This document shows positions 61,881-64,000 of a stretch of DNA of 64,000 nucleotides, piece after piece. Where the stretch lies: assembly GCA_022538095.1 (NCBI GenBank), contig JAKYXN010000005.1:1-64000 (forward strand). The letters run 5' to 3'. This DNA comes from Puniceicoccaceae bacterium K14. Its GTDB lineage: Bacteria; Verrucomicrobiota; Verrucomicrobiia; Opitutales; Opitutaceae. A model generated the notes under the pieces. The model saw only the letters and a list, made by a program, of their open reading frames with translations. It had not been told where the DNA came from and did no database searches. The position numbers were made by a program, and so were the translations under genes. Numbering within the stretch: the first letter of the stretch is position 1; every line of letters starts with the position of its first letter.

Positions 61881-61926
61881 TTGACAAAACAAACTAAACA
61901 AACAGTCACTACCTAAGTCTAAGACT

Positions 61927-62862
61927 ATGAATAAACTACTAAAACTATCTATCGCTGGCCTCGCTCTCACAGGCGCTGCCTCTTACGGTCAAATCGAAAT
62001 CAATGAAAACCTCTCTATTTCTGGTTTCCTTGATATGTCTACAGTTTACACTGATTTCGAAGAAGGTGATGAAACTGCCTTCAACCTTGATCAAGTTGAA
62101 CTAGACTTCCTATTCGACTTCGACACAATCACAGCTCAAGTTGATATCAATTACCTTGGGGATAATGATTCGGGCGACGTTGATCTTGAGCAAGCCTTCC
62201 TAACTTACAACTTCGGTGAAGGTTCATCAATCTCTGCGGGTAAGTTCCTTAGCTACCACGGCTGGGAAACAGCAGAACCGACAGGACTTTATCAGTACTC
62301 CTATGCTTACGATTTGTTTCCAACAATTCCTGGCTACCATAACGGAGTTAGCTATGACTACTCAGCAGACTGGGGTAGCTTCGGCATTGCTCTTTTAGAT
62401 TCAGCTTATTCTGCAGACGGCAGCCTTAGTGAAGGCGAATACGAGTGGGGTGGTGAACTCAAACTAGTCCTTACTCCTACTGAAGGCCTAACACTCTACT
62501 TTGGTTATGCAACTGACCAAGGAAACGATTCCGTCGCAGACGTTGATCTCTTCAATTTCTGGACTTCTTACGAATGGGATGCACACACGGTTGCATTCGA
62601 GTATAATATCCTAGACACTGATGGTCTGGAAGACGAAATCAAGCAATGGCTACTTATGTACAGTATTGCAGCGACTGATACAGGCACTTTTACAGCTCGT
62701 ATCAGCAACGAGGATGCTGGAGTTATAGATGCTGACAAATACACTGTCGCATGGATCGAAGCACTGACTGACAATCTTGCACTTGTTTTCGAATACAGCA
62801 TGTCAGACATCGGAGAAGCAGATGTAGATACGTTTGCAATTGAAGCCCTCCTTACATTCTAA
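61927..62862 (+). CDS. Outer-membrane porin (beta-barrel, BBP2/OmpL-like)
   Basis: The 311-residue product has a signal peptide (LLKLSIAGLALTGAASYG) and then alternating strands of a beta barrel (ISGFLDMSTVYTDFEE, ITAQVDINYLGDND, SISAGKFLSYHGWETAEPTGLYQYSYAYDLFPTIPGYHNGVSYDYS and on), ending with Phe (IEALLTF), the outer-membrane insertion signal. The acidic loops are rich in Asp, Glu and Gly. It fits putative porins of the beta-barrel porin-2 group, which are abundant in marine Verrucomicrobiota. It is flanked by strong terminators and is a monocistronic unit. Confidence 0.85.
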   Translation: MNKLLKLSIAGLALTGAASYGQIEINENLSISGFLDMSTVYTDFEEGDETAFNLDQVELDFLFDFDTITAQVDINYLGDNDSGDVDLEQAFLTYNFGEGSSISAGKFLSYHGWETAEPTGLYQYSYAYDLFPTIPGYHNGVSYDYSADWGSFGIALLDSAYSADGSLSEGEYEWGGELKLVLTPTEGLTLYFGYATDQGNDSVADVDLFNFWTSYEWDAHTVAFEYNILDTDGLEDEIKQWLLMYSIAATDTGTFTARISNEDAGVIDADKYTVAWIEALTDNLALVFEYSMSDIGEADVDTFAIEALLTF

Positions 62863-62893
62863 TCGAATTTAATTAAGTATTATAGTTAATACC

Positions 62894-62925
62894 AAACCCT
62901 TCGGTCTCCGGCCGAAGGGTTTTTT
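62894..62925 (+). terminator. Rho-independent terminator of the porin gene
   Basis: AAACCCTTCGG and CCGAAGGGTTT form an 11-bp perfect stem with loop TCTCCGG, followed by TTT. It begins 32 bases past the porin stop. Confidence 0.95.
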
Positions 62926-62931
62926 GTGCCT

Positions 62932-62963
62932 AAAATAAAAGGCATTCATTTAACTGAATGCCT
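62932..62963 (-). terminator. Rho-independent terminator of the urt genes
   Basis: AGGCATTCA (62940-62948) and TGAATGCCT (62955-62963) form a 9-bp stem with loop TTTAAC. On the minus strand it is followed by TTTATTTTA. It lies 27 bases past the urtE stop, opposite to the porin terminator. Confidence 0.9.
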
Positions 62964-62989
62964 CCCAACCAGTAAGAATTAAACTCCAC

Positions 62990-63709
62990 TTATACCGTCA
63001 AATAACGAGCAACCAAGTCGTCATCGAGCTTCGCAATATCCCCACTTTGGACGACGGCGCCACGCTCTAGGATGTAGAACGAATCGCAGGCATTACGAGC
63101 GAAATCTATGTACTGCTCGACTAAGATGACACTCATCTCACCCTTCTTCTTAATTGCATAGATAGCGTCTTCAATCTGATCAATAATGGAGGGCTGAATA
63201 CCTTCAGTCGGTTCATCCAAAATCAAAAGCTTGGGGCTCAACAATAACGCACGGCCAATCGCCAATTGCTGCTGTTGACCTCCGCTCAAAACTCCGCCCT
63301 TGCGTTTCAACATTTCCTTGAGGACGGGAAATAACTCATAGACTTCGGATAAACGCTTTTCAGCTTCATCGCCGATTGCTCCACTTACTCGGAGGCTCAC
63401 GTTCAAATTTTCCCAAACCGTTAACCCTGGAAATATATCGCGCCCTTGCGGCACATACCCAATTCCCAGCCTCGCACGCTTATCAGTCGGCATCGCATTG
63501 ATCACTTCACCTTCGAACGTTATAGTTCCCGAGCTCGCGGCGACTAGACCCATTGCTGTATTCAAAAGAGTAGTTTTCCCCACTCCGTTGCGTCCCAACA
63601 ATGCAACAGCTTTCTTTTCCGGAACCTCAAGCGTTACATCCTTAAGAATAGCCGACTCGTCATACCCAGCCGATACGCCTTCAAATTTGAATAACATTTT
63701 TTCAGCCAT
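62990..63709 (-). CDS. urtE: Urea ABC transporter ATP-binding protein
   Basis: ATG 63709 (MAEKMLFKFEGV) is chosen, giving a four-base gap after urtD; the frame extends to 63751 inside urtD. The 239-residue product is a LivF/UrtE-type ATPase: FEGVSAGYDESAILKDVTLEVPEKKAVALLGRNGVGKTTLLNTAMGLV holds Walker A, then IGYVPQGRDIFPGLTVWENL, signature LSGGQQQQLAIGRALL, Walker B LLILDEPTEGIQPS and switch His equivalent in ILVEQYIDFAR. UrtE and UrtD power uptake of urea through the UrtBC permease. Its assignment as Urt rather than Liv rests mainly on the neighbour. Confidence 0.88.
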   Translation of the reverse strand: MAEKMLFKFEGVSAGYDESAILKDVTLEVPEKKAVALLGRNGVGKTTLLNTAMGLVAASSGTITFEGEVINAMPTDKRARLGIGYVPQGRDIFPGLTVWENLNVSLRVSGAIGDEAEKRLSEVYELFPVLKEMLKRKGGVLSGGQQQQLAIGRALLLSPKLLILDEPTEGIQPSIIDQIEDAIYAIKKKGEMSVILVEQYIDFARNACDSFYILERGAVVQSGDIAKLDDDLVARYLTV

Positions 63710-63713
63710 TTCT

Positions 63714-64000
63714 TTAGTGGTTTCGGGTTTGTCTGCCAAGATAGACTTCAATCACCTCTGGATCGCTTCGCACAAAGTCAAAGCTTCCCTCCTTTAAAAC
63801 GTGCCCCTGATGCAGCACTGTAACACGCCGAGCTATCTGCCTTACGAATTCCATGTCATGCTCAATCACAATCAAGCTATGCTTGCCTTCTAAACTAAGA
63901 AGAAGTTCGCCCGTGCGATCTGTCTCCTCATCACTCATCCCAGCAGCAGGTTCATCAACCAACATAATTTTGGGGTCTTGAGCCAATAACATCCCAATTT
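63714..64000 (-). CDS. urtD: Urea ABC transporter ATP-binding protein (C-terminal part, window edge)
   Basis: Only the last 95 or so residues are within the window; the gene continues past 64000. The visible part MLLAQDPKIMLVDEPAAGMSDEETDRTGELLLSLEGKHSLIVIEHDMEFVRQIARRVTVLHQGHVLKEG contains Walker B and the switch His. The GMSDEETDRTGELLL motif and the ending EVYLGR are typical of UrtD rather than LivG. It is the urea importer's partner ATPase. The rest of the cluster (urtABC) should lie further to the right. Confidence 0.88.
   Translation of the reverse strand, partial: IGMLLAQDPKIMLVDEPAAGMSDEETDRTGELLLSLEGKHSLIVIEHDMEFVRQIARRVTVLHQGHVLKEGSFDFVRSDPEVIEVYLGRQTRNH

Larger units (their letters stand above)
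61608..61926. other. Non-coding region between gyrA and porin
   Basis: The 319-base stretch has the gyrA terminator at 61638, an AT-rich section from about 61730 to 61860, a 22-base near-palindrome (61859-61880) and a TTGACA at 61881-61886, which may be a -35 element for the porin gene. No ORF of note is seen. Confidence 0.6.

Overview
The window looks like chromosomal DNA of a Gram-negative bacterium, most likely a marine Verrucomicrobiota of the class Opitutia (Opitutales/Puniceicoccales type). This is an inference from family content: gyrB-gyrA next to an Rrf2 regulator, rnpB beside a C4 zinc-ribbon coiled-coil gene, a three-gene pnt transhydrogenase, DUF5069, a GreA/B-like short factor, SCO proteins with the RCPxPxxCPxM motif, and a small outer-membrane porin. 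Outer-membrane proteins, a secretin and several signal peptides support a diderm cell. Base composition looks even throughout. I see no transposase, integrase, phage gene, tRNA, 5S/16S/23S rRNA or CRISPR array. Start codons are rarely preceded by a recognisable Shine-Dalgarno sequence.

Region 1-7.8 kb is an accessory stress/detoxification neighbourhood. It holds two secreted hydrolases, an SRPBCC protein, and a divergent block: DUF899 thioredoxin-like protein, a small PKC-motif membrane protein and a secreted ABM monooxygenase on the minus strand, facing YCII, an ECF42-type sigma factor, a VOC protein, DUF2461 and a TfoX/MmcQ-like protein on the plus strand. Two copies of a TTAACC-N4/5-(G)GTTAA dyad sit between the two arms. 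Region 7.8-19.3 kb carries a 2-hydroxyacid dehydrogenase, a PAS-SpoIIE phosphatase, a CusF-SCO copper lipoprotein, a BlaI/BlaR1-like pair, pntAa-pntAb-pntB and an M16 peptidase. Region 19.4-27.1 kb is a peptide-use operon: an M3 oligopeptidase followed by oppA-B-C-D-F. Region 27.5-35.3 kb has an MscS channel, an ECF sigma/membrane-protein pair, two tandem Hsp20 genes, a PatB-type C-S lyase, an SRAP protein, a glycosyltransferase-like protein and a YheT-type hydrolase.

Region 35.4-44.7 kb is mostly housekeeping: mgtE, a CheX-like protein, a SufR-like regulator, exonuclease III, an STR2-like transsulfuration enzyme, DUF5069, a YiiD_C thioesterase, a GreA/B-like factor, a LysM lipoprotein, an arabinose-5-phosphate isomerase and a CPBP protease. 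Region 44.8-48.6 kb is a plus-strand operon: polyprenyl synthase, RpoE-like sigma factor, single-pass membrane protein, an HtrA-like PDZ protein whose three catalytic residues are all replaced, and YjbQ. Region 48.6-52.9 kb is a minus-strand type IV pilus module pilM-N-O-P-Q with a hairpin over the first ribosome binding site.

Region 53.2-56.4 kb holds a 31-residue basic ribosome-associated protein gene, an RluA-like pseudouridine synthase with Glu in place of the catalytic Asp, rpsT, the complete RNase P RNA, a zinc-ribbon coiled-coil protein and an Rrf2 regulator. Region 56.6-64 kb carries gyrB, gyrA, a porin and the end of a urea ABC transporter (urtE and truncated urtD).

The most promising leads are the sigma / membrane protein / dead-HtrA operon, the divergent ECF42-DUF899-YCII block with its paired dyad, and several uncharacterised RNA or DNA palindromes at gene starts. 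No large undescribed system is obvious.
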